From Oasisia sp. SBJ-2009 (taxonomy: Eukaryota > Annelida > Polychaeta > Sabellida > Siboglinidae), in the NCBI GenBank assembly GCA_964017155.1, contig OZ024863.1, forward strand, positions 45,047,864 through 45,111,863: a stretch of DNA of 64,000 nucleotides. Direction: 5' to 3'. Each line of letters begins with the position of its first letter. Within the stretch, counting starts at the first letter, position 1. The notes beneath the pieces were generated by a model. It worked only from the letters and a program-made list of their open reading frames with translations, was not told the DNA's origin and did not search any database. Below, in pieces: positions 1-21,207 of this stretch. Made by a program: the position numbers and the translations under genes.

Positions 1-2674
1 GTATGTAAGTAACAGGATCGTTATGTGGCTTAAAATGTCTCCTTGATTGGATTTAATGTTTCACTGGTAGAAGGGTCAGCCCAAATTTTTAATGGTCACA
101 TAAATAAATATTTGCATCCAGATAATTATGTGATGTGTTGAGAAATAACATGAATGAGATCAATGTTTTTTTCTTTGTTATCGAGTGTATTTTGGAGGTG
201 GTCATTTGGTTGTTGTGGGTGATGTTTAGTTTTGATTACATAGCCACCAATCAAAAGCAGCAATTATTAGTTTTTTAAACTAAAATCGTTCCAGTTAATT
301 TCTTCAGTCACCAATTACAGCATTGTTAGTAGCTGATAATAATTTTACGATAGCAACTGCTTCCTGGTTGAATGAATATCCCCGGCATATAACAAACATC
401 TCACCATACAATTTGCCGACTAAAAATAACTCGTGTTTTTAATGCATTGCCACTTGATAAAGCAGAGGCTATTTCTCACAGAAATACAAACAGAGAAAGG
501 CCAGTGAACGTCAGACTGAGAATGGTCCCAGGATTAACATATTAATATATAGATTGACAATTTATGTATACTTTTTTTGGCTAATTCAGAGGATACATTT
601 TGTGGGTATCTGAGGTAAAAGGTCAATTTAAAACAAAATTGTTGCCCTTCTACCAGTGTTGCTGACTTATCTCAGATGTTTGGCGTAGTTGAAACGTCTT
701 CCTCAGGTTGGAGGCTTGTGATAGATAATGCTGTTTCATTATCCTGTACATACTCAACAGATTCCAAGCAGGCAATTGTTTCAGCTGGTATGAAACTCAA
801 ACGATGATTTGTAAATCGGTGAATATCAATCAGTATTTGTGTATGATAATCATATCAGAATATGTATATTGGCTTTGACGGTTTTGTCGTTTGTATATAG
901 TCAGCGTAAACGTAGAATATAATATCACGGATAATAGATTCCTTGCGTATTCTTACGTTATTGTCGTATGCTGGTGATTAGGGTTGCTTTAGTAATGGCA
1001 AATTGGGCGAGGCTTGAATGTGATAGATTCAAAGAATCATGTGCAAGTTACTGAAGACTTAATGCACATGTTATGTAAACTAACATGATGCATATATCAA
1101 CACATCAAAACATATAGTGTGTTTTATTGCTGGCCATCAGTAACCTCGTATATCTGTGATTGGAAGTGCGATCGTGTTAGTTTAGAATGTTGATGTGTGG
1201 GGAAGTGCACGTTTAACCTCGGTGGGTATTTAGCACCTTTGTGGTGATTACAGGACCCAGCAGTATTGGCGAGGTTCATTTGGTTTTAACAACCTTTGTG
1301 ATAATGTTACATGTTCACTCAAATGGATGTATATGTCAGTTACAAGTTGGAAACAAATTGTTACATGGCAATTGCATACGTTACGCACACACTGTTAAAT
1401 AGTTAGCTGTCTGAGAAGCACATGTGTTCACTGTTGTTTTGTTAATGACAGGCGATATGCTGGCATTGTGGAAAAAGTGCAAATGAAACTTATCTTTTAT
1501 GTGTAGTAGTGTTCTTAACTCTCACATCGTGTTTATTAATAAATACTTCCACATGAAGTAATTTATTAATATATCATTTCGATGACAATCACAGTATGTT
1601 TTTGTATGCATACTAGGATATTTCTGCCTCTCAGCCCATCCTTTTTGTCTTTTTTACCTTTTCATCACATGAGATTTGTTTTTTAAGCATCTGGTGTAAA
1701 TTTATTTGACCTTCTCCATAGACTTTTCAATGTAGTTACCCTTATCTCCACTTCTGAAGATCTGAATTTTTCCTCAATATTTTTCCTCTTTGGATATTCT
1801 CTTCTTAACATCTTTAAATATTTCCAAGTCATTGTTATGTTAACTTTTAAATAGCATTCATTTAATCAGTTTAGTCAAATGTCACTAAATATTTTGTGAT
1901 TATGTACTAAAAGGAAGAAAGATCTGTTAGTATTTCTTATAATGGTGACAATTACTAACTTGTAGTTAGTTACACAAATCCGTTGTATACATGTAGAACA
2001 TGTAGAAAATATGAAGTAAATTATGTGTTTACAGAAGTGCTTGCTTCAAGAAGATTAGCATCTATAGTTGTCCTACCATTGAGTGGATGTTGTATCTTTC
2101 TTATTCTGTTTTCATTAATAATTAATATAATACAATAGTAGATATTTGTGCATTGCATATTTGTTTTTATAATATGGGATTTACACTACATGAAAGGTGT
2201 TGTAGACTAAGCAGCAAAGTAAATAGAAAATATATATAAATCTGTATAACATCTATTGCTAGGGCTACCACAAATACACCTAAAGATGCAGCTGCTACAT
2301 ACATTATAATTACAGCAGGAACTATTATTACTGCTATGACTACTGAGGAACCACAACTTCTGTTTTTGATTGATTGACAAGCTCAGTATATATAATAAAT
2401 TATGTAAAGTTTGCATTCTCGCTAAAATCACAAATTTAGTGGGACATGCAAGACATAAAAAGCTATTTTGGGGTCATGCAGAATGGGCCAGTACGATTTA
2501 ACTTGAATCATGTGGGGGTAGTTAGGTTCCAACCGTTTTCATGAGTGTTATAATTCCACTTCCATAGACAGTAATTTCTGAATATTTTCTCTGCATTTGT
2601 ACATTTTGTTAAATTCCTGTGTATACAAGACCAGGGTCTTTCATTTGTTTTTGGGGCCGTTGTTCATGTTTTAT
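1..2674. other. AT-rich non-coding stretch, nothing recognised
   Basis: No long open frame, no protein similarity and no RNA fold that I recognise on either strand. The longest frame (about 2207-2431, minus) codes for a low-complexity peptide that starts and stops at random. Probably intergenic sequence to the left of the channel cluster. Confidence 0.5.
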
Positions 2675-3150
2675 CAACTAGAAATGTTTATGTTAACACT
2701 TGTTGTGAATTATTTTCTGGCTTCTTGAATTTGTTACTTTGCCAAACAAGATTCAGCACGCATCTTTTGTTTTGTTTATATACGTGTGAAACTCACTTTC
2801 GTAGTTCACAGAAATTGCTTCTGAGCATTACCATGTACCGGGTAGACATATTCCATTTCATTACCAGTTTTTTGTAGCATGGGTGTGCTCAAGAATGTGT
2901 TTGTTCTGTTACCATGTGCAAAAAATGTTTCTGAAGGTCCTATGGGCATAGTTAACATACATCATACTTTGATCGATAACAATCATGTATACCAGTGAGG
3001 TTAATACAAATGGTGATGTATTGCTGTAGGCACAGATCATTTTAATGTTTTAATAAAGCGTTTAATGGTGTATTTACTGCATAGTTGTTTATCAGTGTGT
3101 GAAATGTTTCAGTTCTCGTATCACACAAACGTTCCAGTGCAGTGGCTTGG
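2675..3150 (+). repeat. Duplicated 3'-end segment of the channel gene family
   Basis: This stretch resembles 19925-20350, downstream of channel copy A, and less closely the reverse complement of 33750-33930 downstream of copy C. Shared landmarks are TATTTTCTGGCTTCTTGAAT near the start, an AATAAA box near the end, then GGTGTATTTA and TAGTTGTTTATCAGTGT. I infer it is the 3' terminal exon or flank of a further paralogue whose coding part is missing here. No channel exon is visible upstream. Confidence 0.6.
3052..3057 (+). promoter_or_regulatory. Polyadenylation signal AATAAA in the 3'-end remnant
   Basis: AATAAA lies just before the conserved GGTGTATTTA block, as it does in the segments downstream of copies A and C. 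The position is conserved in three copies, which supports a former or present poly(A) signal. Confidence 0.45.
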
Positions 3151-3196
3151 TTTTTGCATTGTACGGGCCATGTACCCCAGGTAGATGTTATAATTA

Positions 3197-3202
<6 letters not shown>

Positions 3203-3238
<36 letters not shown>

Positions 3239-4200
3239 ATATGTCAGTCAGTCAGTCAGTCAGTCAGTCAGTCAGTCAGTCAGTCAGTCAGTCAGTCAGT
3301 CAGTCAGTCAGTCAGTCAGTCAGTCAGTCAGTCAGTCAGTCAGTCAGTCAGTCAGTCAGTCAGTCAGTCAGTCAGTCAGTCAGTCAGTCAGTCAGTCAGT
3401 CAGTCAGTCAGTCAGTCAGTCAGTCAGTCAGTCAGTCAGTCAGTCAGTCAGTCAGTCAGTCAGTCAGTCAGTCAGTCAGTCAGTCAGTCAGTCAGTCAGT
3501 CAGTCAGTCAGTCAGTCAGTCAGTCAGTCAGTCAGTCAGTCAGTCAGTCAGTCAGTCAGTCAGTCAGTCAGTCAGTCAGTCAGTCAGTCAGTCCGTCCGT
3601 CCGTCCGTCCGTCCGTCCGTCCGTCCGTCCGTCCGTCCGTCCGTCCGTCCGTCCGTCCGTCCGTCCGTCCGTCCGTCCGTCCGTCCGTCCGTCCGTCCGT
3701 CCGTCCGTCCGTCCGTCCGTCCGTCCGTCCGTCCGTCCGTCCGTCCGTCCGTCCGTCCGTCCGTCCGTCCGTCCGTCCGTCCGTCCGTCCGTCCGTCCGT
3801 CCGTCCGTCCGTCCGTCCGTCCGTCCGTCCGTCCGTCCGTCCGTCCGTCCGTCCGTCCGTCCGTCCGTCCGTCCGTCCGTCCGTCCGTCCGTCCGTCCGT
3901 CCGTCCGTCCGTCCGTCCCTCCCTCCCTCCCTCCCTCCCTCCCTCCCTCCCTCCCTCCCTCCCTCCCTCCCTCCCTCCCTCCCTCCCTCCCTCCCTCCCT
4001 CCCTCCCTCCCTCCCTCCCTCCCTCCCTCCCTCCCTCCCTCCCTCCCTCCCTCCCTCCCTCCCTCCCTCCCTCCCTCCCTCCCTCCCTCCCTCCCTCCCT
4101 CCCTCCCTCCCTCCCTCCCTCCCTCCCTCCCTCCCTCCCTCCCTCCCTCCCTCCCTCCCTCCCTCCCTCCCTCCCTCCCTCCCTCCCTCCCTCCCTCCCC
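3203..4200. repeat. Compound microsatellite: (TA)n, (GTCA)n, (GTCC)n, (CCCT)n
   Basis: A short TA tract is followed by about 87 units of GTCA (3244-3590), about 82 units of GTCC (3591-3918) and about 70 units of CCCT (3919-4199). Each block differs from the next by one base in the unit, and the joins are abrupt. Long open frames across it on both strands are a by-product of a 4-bp unit that contains no stop. Confidence 0.97.
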
Positions 4201-5299
4201 TCCTTTGTGTGTGTATATGTTTGTGTGTGTGCACGCGCGCTGACTCTGTTCAGAGGCAGCATGACATGTTCAATGAGTTTTGTACAGTACAGCCATCCTG
4301 CCTCTCTGTAGTAGCAGGTAGCAAAATAATTTGGTCGATACCTAGAATAGTTCAAAACCTGTTTTTGCAAAGTAAGCCCATTGTCGAATGAAATGTCAAA
4401 CACATTAATAATTTAGCCTTCCTGCGATGTCTCCATTAACATTAAGCACTATCGGTCTCCAGATGATTACGCCCCACAAAACGTATAACATTAAACACTA
4501 TTGTTAACGTGTAAACATTCAAGCCAGCGACAATAAATCGATAAATGCAATTAATTATAGTGCCGCTAGATGTTTTCATTTAACAACTTGTCTAACAAAA
4601 TTATATTGATGACATGCCTTTGTAATTAAGTGGCCAATTACGACGTCAGCAAACCGCGACCCGTGGTCAAAGTTGGCCTGATGACGTTTCTAAATGGCCC
4701 GCGAGAGCCACACAGTGAATAAGAAATTGTCAAGTACAACAATAAAATATTCAAGATCCCAAATATTTTATTGTTCGTTTAAAACATCACATTAAAAACG
4801 GATTTTTTTTCTATAGTTACAATACTAAGACACATTAAAATGATAATAATGCTAATCAGCACTACAATTGGTAAAGTACGTAAATTAACCATATCAATAT
4901 AAGTACTCTAAATAATAAAAAACAAGTAATATTTCTTAAAAGGCTCTTTGATAAGACACGGTATGATAACATTAATAATATTTACAAAAATTGGTAAATA
5001 AATAAGATTAAATAAATCAGTAGTACAATAAGTGTATGGAATAAAAGTGTAATAGTACATCAAAATTTAGCATTCAAAATTAAAATGGCAGAGGGTATAA
5101 ACGATTTCTTGAATAGATTAATTTTAGCTAGTGGAACTTTTAGACGTCTCACTGATATGATGGACGTTTCTGAAAAGCTTCATTCAGAGAATGCTAGGAT
5201 CGTACAATATTTGTCTGGCTTTATTTTTCAGTGCTGCGCAGCATTGTATATACTGGGCAGGTGTTTCTGTTCGTTACCAATCACCTTGCAAACTGTGTA
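4201..5299. other. Non-coding stretch, nothing recognised
   Basis: AT-rich sequence with only short chance frames. The right part (from about 5085) may be the outer edge of the retrotransposon fragment that follows, but I see no protein similarity in it. Confidence 0.4.
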
Positions 5300-5830
5300 G
5301 ACAACAACACGAGCAAGCTTTATTTTATTCTTGGGACTGACATTTCCATACCACGTAATTGTTTTAAAAGATATAACGCTCTCTATTAAACCCCTGTAAA
5401 AAGTTGGAGAATGTGCTGGCTAACATGATCACAGAATGATAAGCTTTCATCAAGTAAAGTACCTAGATACTTAAAGCTCTTGACTATTTCCATATCTTGA
5501 TTACCTATGAATATCGGTTTTGGAGGCTAATTAATCCTCCCCCCTCCAAACATTAACTCTTTAGTTTTAGTTGTACTAAGTTTAAGAAAGCTGGACTTAA
5601 ACAGACAAGTTACCGCATCGATTTGAAGATACTCAGAAAGAGAGAGTTCATCATTAAGACGACCTACATACTTGATCAGGGTAAGAAATGAATTGTTACA
5701 CGGTATGTCGTTCGTATAAATTAAAAACAGAATTGGGGAAAGCACGCATCCTTGTGGAGCTCCGGTATTGACTACTTGAATGTCAATTGCGGCGACATGA
5801 TCAGTTTGTGGCTTTTATTGCAAAATAATG
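5300..5830 (-). mobile_element. Reverse transcriptase fragment of a non-LTR retrotransposon
   Basis: Reading right to left, the translation shows GAPQGCVLSPILFLIYTND (RT motif B region), then a KYV-x-R remnant where the catalytic FADD box would be, then LSTTKTKELMFGG and FKYLGTLLDESLSF. This order is that of a LINE reverse transcriptase from motif B to the thumb. The catalytic Asp pair is lost and frames are broken, so this is a dead fragment. Clade uncertain (Rex/CR1-like wording). Confidence 0.8.
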
Positions 5831-6079
5831 TTGTACGGGTATACGTTATACCTGTTATAGCATACTGACCGTCCAAAGATGTTTTCATGTCCCATTTTGG
5901 TATTTGAAATAGACGTAGTAAGGAGCCGCTTACTCACTGTAACAATCGACCACGAGGCGTTTTCAAAACCGTTGTATGCGTGGCTAAAAGCCCAGAAGGA
6001 AATGCACGATCACGTGCTGTCGTGTCGTGTATTTGTTGTCATTCGTAATGGTTGGTATGAAGTCAGTTTTTATGTATTT

Positions 6080-9020
6080 AGCTGAGGCCTGAGCCTCACC
6101 CCACGACAGCCCCATCTCTCTCAGCTCGGCCATCACTGTCTGTCACCACGTCATCTTTAGCCGTCCTCGCTTCCTATTTCCAGGTGGTGTCCATCTCAGT
6201 GGGGATGCTGTCTCCGGGCATTCGCAGGACGTGTCCTAGCCATCTCAGCCATCGGCGTTTGATTTCGAGGACAGCACTGTTGCAACCCGTCTTCTTATAT
6301 AGAGGTCCACGTTGGAAATTTTATTTGGCCAGAATATTCGGCAGATCTTTCTCAGACATCCATTGTGGAACGCATCGATCCCCTTTAACCACTCGCCAGC
6401 ACTCTGAGCCATACAGTAGGATGGACTTCACATTACTGTTGTAAAGTGTTATCTTTGTTTTGGTGGTGTACTGGTTAGAATTCCAAATGTTCTGCAGTTT
6501 GGCGAAAGCACAGCGGGCTTTACCGAGTCTTGCCTCCATTGTCTTTGCTGATGAGACTACCCAGGTAAGTAAAGTCCTGTACAAACTCAAGTGGTTCACC
6601 ATTTAAGGTAACAGATGCGGTTGGTGTGGTGTTGAAGCTCATCACTTGTGTCTTGGATGTATTGATGGTAAGCCAAGTTTGCTTTGCATATCTCTCTAAT
6701 CTATCAGTTTTATCCTGCAGATGGTCAAGCTTTACGGATAGAAATGCAAAGGTCATAAGCAAAGTCGAGGTCTTCTAACTGGGAAAAGAGAGTCCACTGG
6801 ATACCCCTGGGTTTATCTGATGTAGTTTTCCGCCTAACCCAGTCAATGACGACCAAGAAGAGGATGGGCGAGAGGATACATCCCTGTCTAACACCCGATT
6901 TCAATGGGAACCACTCAGAGGATCTATTACTGAGGATGACACTGCATTCAAAATGGCTGTAGAACGTCTCTATCAGTGAAACAATCTTTAGAGGTACTCC
7001 ATAGGATCTTAGGATCTTCCACAGAGTGTCATGGTGGATACTGTCAAAGGCCTTTTTGAAATCAATGAAGTTGATATACAGTGGGCAGTTCCATTCTAGA
7101 GTCTGCGCTATGATGTTTCTCAATGCAAAAATCTGATCAGTGCATCCTATTCTCTTCCGGAATCCCGCTTGTTCTTGCCTCAGCTTCTTGTCAATAGATG
7201 TCTCGATTCTTCCAAGAAGGATTCTACAGAAGACTTTGCTCGGGATGGACAAGAGTGTGATTCCTCGCCAATTGTCACAGACTTGGAGGTTGCCTTTCTT
7301 AGGGATCTTTATAATGAGTCCTTTGCCCCAGTCACTTGGGATAGTCTCTTTGTCCCAAATGGTGTCGAACAAGTTAGTTAGGACTCTTGTAGCTGTACTG
7401 AGGTCGGCCTTCAACATTTCAGCACGAATGGAGTCTATGCCTGAGGCTTTTCCACTCTTCATATCTTTGATGGCATTTCTAATTTCCGCTTCTGTTGGGG
7501 GGACTGGTGTCGATGTTGAGGTTATCTGGCACTGGTGGGGGGTCGGCAGGTTCATCTGGCTGAGGGTGGTTTAGGACTTCACAGAAATATTCAACCCATC
7601 TATCAGCTTGTTCACGTTCAGTTGTAATAGTGTTGCCATCTTTGCCTTTCACAGGGGCAGAGTGAGTAGTGTAATTACCACAAAGACGTTTGGTGATCTT
7701 GTAGACAATGCTCGGTTCACCTCTTGCTGCAGCCCTCTCAGCTTCTGCCGCTAGCCCTTCTACGTAGGCCCTCTTGTCACTCCTGGCACTCTTCTTCACT
7801 TCCTTGTCTTTGCCTTTGTATGCTTCTTGGACTTGTTGTTGGAGTCTCGCTGATTTGGTACTCAGTATCTTGATTTTGAGTTGTTTCCGCTCCTCAATCT
7901 TTTTCCATGTTTCCGGTATTAGCCATTCCTTGTGGTTCTTCTTCTTGTGGCCCAATACTTTGGTAGCTACTTCGACATAGGTCTTCTTGATGGTGTCCCA
8001 CTTGTTGGTAGCGTCGTGGTCAGGCTCCTCTGATGTGTCTGTTAATGCACTGAAGCGGTTTCTCAGCTCCAAAACGAACTCCTGTTTGGTGACTGGGCGT
8101 GCGAGTCTAGTGACATCTAGTTGTTTACGGCGCTGACTGTCTGGTACCACTTTGTGAAGCTTCAACTTGACGCGTGCGGTTACCAAGTAGTGGTCACAAT
8201 AAAGGTCAGGTCCACGGCAAACTCTCACATCTTGAAGGGACCTACGCCATTTTCCATTGATGATAATGTGGTCGATTTGATTGCTTGTCCTACCATCAGG
8301 TTATTTCCAGGTGAGCTTGTGGATGTCCCGGTGTGCAAAGATGGTACCTCCAATTACATAGTTGTTGTTCAAGCAGAAGTCAACAAGCCGTTCACCATTG
8401 TCATTCATCAGGCCACAATCATGTTTGCCCATGGCTCTTTCGCAGTTGGAGTTTTCAGAACCAACTTTGGCATTCATGTCTCCGATGATCAGAAGCATGT
8501 CATGTTGTGGAACTTTGGCGACTGCTTGTTGCAGCTGTTTGTACCAGTCTTCCTTGTCCTCTTTGTCAGATTCATTGGTTGGGGCGTAACACAGAATGAT
8601 TGTAAGCTTGCATTGTTTGGAGTTGAAGCATGCTTTCATTATCCTATCACTGATCGGTTCCCATTCCAGCAAGGTGTTGGCCTTCTGCTTGGAGATTACA
8701 AGGGCTACACCACGCATATGTGTGTCCTCATGTCCTGAGTATAATATGGTTGAACCATCATGGGTCACCTGTCGCCCGGACCCAGTCCATCGACAATCGC
8801 TAACCCCTAGGATGTCCAGTCTGTATCTTTTCATCTCGCGGATGACTTGTGCTAACTTTGAGGCCTCGTTCATTGTACGGGCATTCCATGTCCCTGTGCT
8901 GATCTTAGTTTTGGGCCTTCCTGGTGTAGGCTTTCAGCAGGTGTGGTCATACTGCCAGGCTGGCTCAAGTCTGCTATGGGGCTCCTTGTAGTAGTTTCGA
9001 TTGTTGTAGTTTCCGTAACA
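6080..9020 (-). mobile_element. Decayed RTE-clade LINE (endonuclease plus reverse transcriptase)
   Basis: The minus strand encodes, in order, an APE-type endonuclease (GTWNARTMNEASK at about 8.9 kb, then ILGVSDCRWTGSG, IGDMNAKVG and DLYCDHYLV), a linker, and a reverse transcriptase (SGKASGIDSI, FRKRIGCTDQIF, FIDFKKAFDSI, GVRQGCILSPILF). The pattern is that of RTE-type elements. It is inactive: an in-frame TAA lies near 8301, the frame shifts in a G run near 7490, the catalytic box reads FAYD instead of FADD near 6750, and further frameshifts lie near 6745 and 6560. The last recognisable RT text (LLYGSECWRVVKGD) lies at about 6.4 kb. Element ends are approximate and no target-site duplication was identified. 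Confidence 0.9.
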
Positions 9021-10009
9021 TAATTTATTTTATAGGGTGGGGTTGAACACCTTTATAGCCAATAACAATTAATTAACTAACTGCCAGACCCAGCCAGGAG
9101 CACGGCTCCCAGTTGGTAAAGGTCAAAGAGTGGGTGCCACTCCAAAAATGTGGGTGTCACTCCACACGTAAGGACATAATATAACAATAAAGACAAGAAT
9201 TTATCTTAGTATCCCACATTGTGATTTTACTTCCAATTAGTCTATATAACGAATTTAATTGTATGCCTTTATGGTAGAATGTTTTATATTTAATAACTTA
9301 TGCTATTACCTCTTACATAAATTGTCATGCCACGTTACCCTTACTAGATAAACTGTGTTACCATGAACGCTATGATGGAATGCGAGCGTCATATGTAGTT
9401 CCTCCCCCGTAGGGTCACGACCTCGCTCTTTCGGAATTTGAGTGACAACGCGGCGATTTTAGTGACAGCGTTATAATCATTCGACGTTTAACATTACGAA
9501 GTCAGTTCTGTTTCGTTAAAACATTTATTGGAGTCGGGATGCTACAATAGGTATAACATATACTGATTAACATGATTTTGCAATAAAACTAAAAAAGCCA
9601 CGAACTGCATGATCATGTCGCTTTAAACACCTCCTAATATTGTGCATTTAAAACAGCTGCGAAGTGTCCACCGCATTCATTGGCCACTGTTTCACAGCTT
9701 TCACGATTGATTTAACACACTTCATTTGCTTGAAAGTCGGCAGAGGGAAACCATGTCCGAACGGCCGAGTGGTGCGCGAGTGATGGAACGGTAGACGTCC
9801 TTGACGGTTATGTAGCGATTGTCAAGAGTTACCATCCCTACTTGCACATGTCACCTGCTACTGCTAGTTAACTAATTAGACGGGACGTCTAATATGATTG
9901 CTGACATTACAGCTAAAGGTCGAAGGTGTACTTTCGTAATCACACAGCAACGGGAAATGTTTGCTGCGACGTGTTGCGATAACAACAAATATCATGATTT
10001 TTTTTTTAT
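9021..10009. other. Intergenic region upstream of channel copy A
   Basis: No gene seen. It contains a short direct repeat near 9130-9160 (GGGTGCCACTCC, then GGGTGTCACTCC). Similarity to the upstream flank of copy C begins only at about 10010, so this stretch is not part of the duplicated unit. Confidence 0.4.
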
Positions 10010-10123
10010 TCTCGCTCGAACGACGTCCATTGAACGACCGACGCATCGAGCTAATTGGTCGTCATTCTCAGCGTTTCAAAATTCCAGTAACTGCGTTGCT
10101 TCAGTAGCGTATTACTGGATGCC
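10010..10123 (+). promoter_or_regulatory. Conserved 5' flank / 5' UTR of channel copy A
   Basis: About 115 bases before the start codon are closely similar to the sequence before copy C (61009-61128, minus), including TCTCG-TTCGAAC, CAGC-TTTCAAAATTCC and the GATGCCATGG start context. The start matches the Kozak consensus. No TATA box is obvious. The block could be 5' UTR, core promoter or both. Confidence 0.55.
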
Positions 10124-19535
<9,412 letters not shown>

Positions 19536-20350
19536 TGGTCGGCAAAACAACAATTTAGCATGTGAAGCTGGATGTCAAATATTGCGCTGACATCTCGCTG
19601 TCACATCTGACTAATGCAGCAAACGTTTGTACATTGCAATCAACGCCACTAGATTGTATTTTCCTAACGGCGAAACGTGTATCATTTAAATGTTCATCAC
19701 TTATAGTCAACCGGTCACACGTTTTGTAGTCGGTGGGTCGGTTAGTTATTCAGTTTGTAACTCTATCTCTCTTTATATCAATATGTTTCCAGGCGCCGAG
19801 GTCCATCAGCATATTGTGTGTTAATTCATTACATTTGGCAATTGAGGTTGTATTTAAAAATAGAAAAAATATGTTGAATTAAATATTTATTGTTATCAAA
19901 ATCTTTCATTAAATTTTTTGCATTGATATATGTGTTTAACCAACTAGAAATACAAGTTGTCATGAAATATTTTCTGGCTTCTTGAATTTGTTCCTTAGCC
20001 AAACAAGGTTCAGCATGCATCGTTTGTTTTGTTTTCGTTATGTATGTGTAACACGCACTTTCATAGTTCAGAGAAATTCCTTCTCAACATTATTATTACA
20101 TTTTATTACCATTTATTACATTATTACCACTCAAGATCAGATTTATTTTATCACCATTTGCAAAATGTTTATATACGTGGTAAGATATATGCTTACTTAT
20201 ATGTTGAATCTATAGCCAAGTTAATTATGCCGTGCTGTTGTAAGTACAAATAAATGTTATGTTTTAATACACTATGTAATGGTGTATTTATTGAGTAGTT
20301 GTTTATCAGTGTATGAACGCTCCAATTCCCCCATCACACAAACATGCCAG
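19536..20350 (+). other. 3' UTR and 3' flank of copy A, with poly(A) signal
   Basis: The first 200 bases after the stop are shared with copies B, C and D, including CAACGCCACTAGATTG and a short GGTC motif near 19730 that is hugely expanded in the other copies. The later part (19925-20350) resembles 2675-3150 and the region after copy C. AATAAA at 20249-20254 is the likely poly(A) signal. Confidence 0.6.
20249..20254 (+). promoter_or_regulatory. Probable polyadenylation signal of copy A
   Basis: AATAAA precedes the conserved GGTGTATTTATTGAGTAGTTG block. The counterparts at 3052-3057 and, on the minus strand, 33758-33763 sit at the same place relative to that block. Confidence 0.55.
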
Positions 20351-20516
20351 AACAGGCAGGTTCGATAAGTGCTGCACGTTTGTGAATAAGAACGTTAGAA
20401 ACCAAACGTCATATTCTTCTGGGAGCTGTGTAACGGAGGCACTTTGAAATAGATTTAGGAAAATCCAATGGTCTAGGGGTAGGCGCCCAGGCCCATATAT
20501 ATCAGAGCGCGCGCAC

Positions 20517-20694
20517 ACAACGCAACGCAACGCAACGCAACGCAACGCAACGCAACGCAACGCAACGCAACGCAACGCAACGCAACGCAACGCAACGCAA
20601 CGCAACGCAACGCAACGCAACGCAACGCAACGCAACGCAACGCAACGCAACGCAACGCAACGCAACGCAACGCAACGCAACGCAACACCACACC

Positions 20695-20740
<46 letters not shown>
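20517..20740. repeat. (CAACG)34 pentamer array followed by (AC)n
   Basis: About 34 perfect CAACG units (20517-20686), then a CACACCC transition and an AC run to about 20740. It sits at the left edge of the copy B duplication; recognisable copy B intron 3 begins directly after it. Confidence 0.97.
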
Positions 20741-20744
<4 letters not shown>

Positions 20745-20812
20745 AGGAATATGACATTAAATTCAAATAGAATGACGACATTGAAAAGTGCACGATCTTA
20801 CTATAACTGGTG

Positions 20813-20878
<66 letters not shown>

Positions 20879-21139
20879 TGTGCGTGTGGTGTGCGTTTGC
20901 GTGTGCGTGTGCGCGTGCGTGTATGTGTGTATGCCTTTGTGTGTCTGCGTGCGTATGTTAGTTTTCTTACCCGTTTTATTATTAGCTCAGGTCACTATGA
21001 AGACGTAAATTATCGGTTGTTAATGAGGCAACAGTGTTCTCCAATCGTCTTTTGCGAGTGTGATTGTTTTGAAAATTGTGTTACTAGAATGTAGCGATTC
21101 ATGGAACTCATTGTAATATGGACTACCTCTCTGTGCTAG
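20745..21139 (+). other. Intron 3 remnant at the left end of copy B
   Basis: Matches the distal part of copy A intron 3 (about 11980-12519): the AATTCAAA lead-in, the GT tract (20816-20877), then TGTTAGTTT and TTATTATTAGCTC. Exons 1-3 are not found upstream, so the duplication that made copy B broke inside intron 3. Confidence 0.7.
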
Positions 21140-21207
21140 GTGTAGATGGAAGGGGAAACAATGCACCCATGAAGACTTCGTTTTGACGTTGACTGACGCA
21201 GGAGTAT

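Noticed and set aside
2207..2431. A 74-codon minus-strand frame
   Set aside because: Ser/Asn-rich low-complexity text in AT-rich DNA without conserved motif or paralogue.
3099..4403. Frames of 200-430 codons (SVSQ, SVRP, SLPP or GREG repeats) as silk-like or mucin-like proteins
   Set aside because: They are translations of the tetranucleotide blocks; both strands are open equally and the ends are random.
7140..7574. Plus-strand frames of 60-205 codons across 6.1-9.0 kb
   Set aside because: They are shadows of the minus-strand RTE-type element, which has recognisable endonuclease and RT motifs in the other direction.
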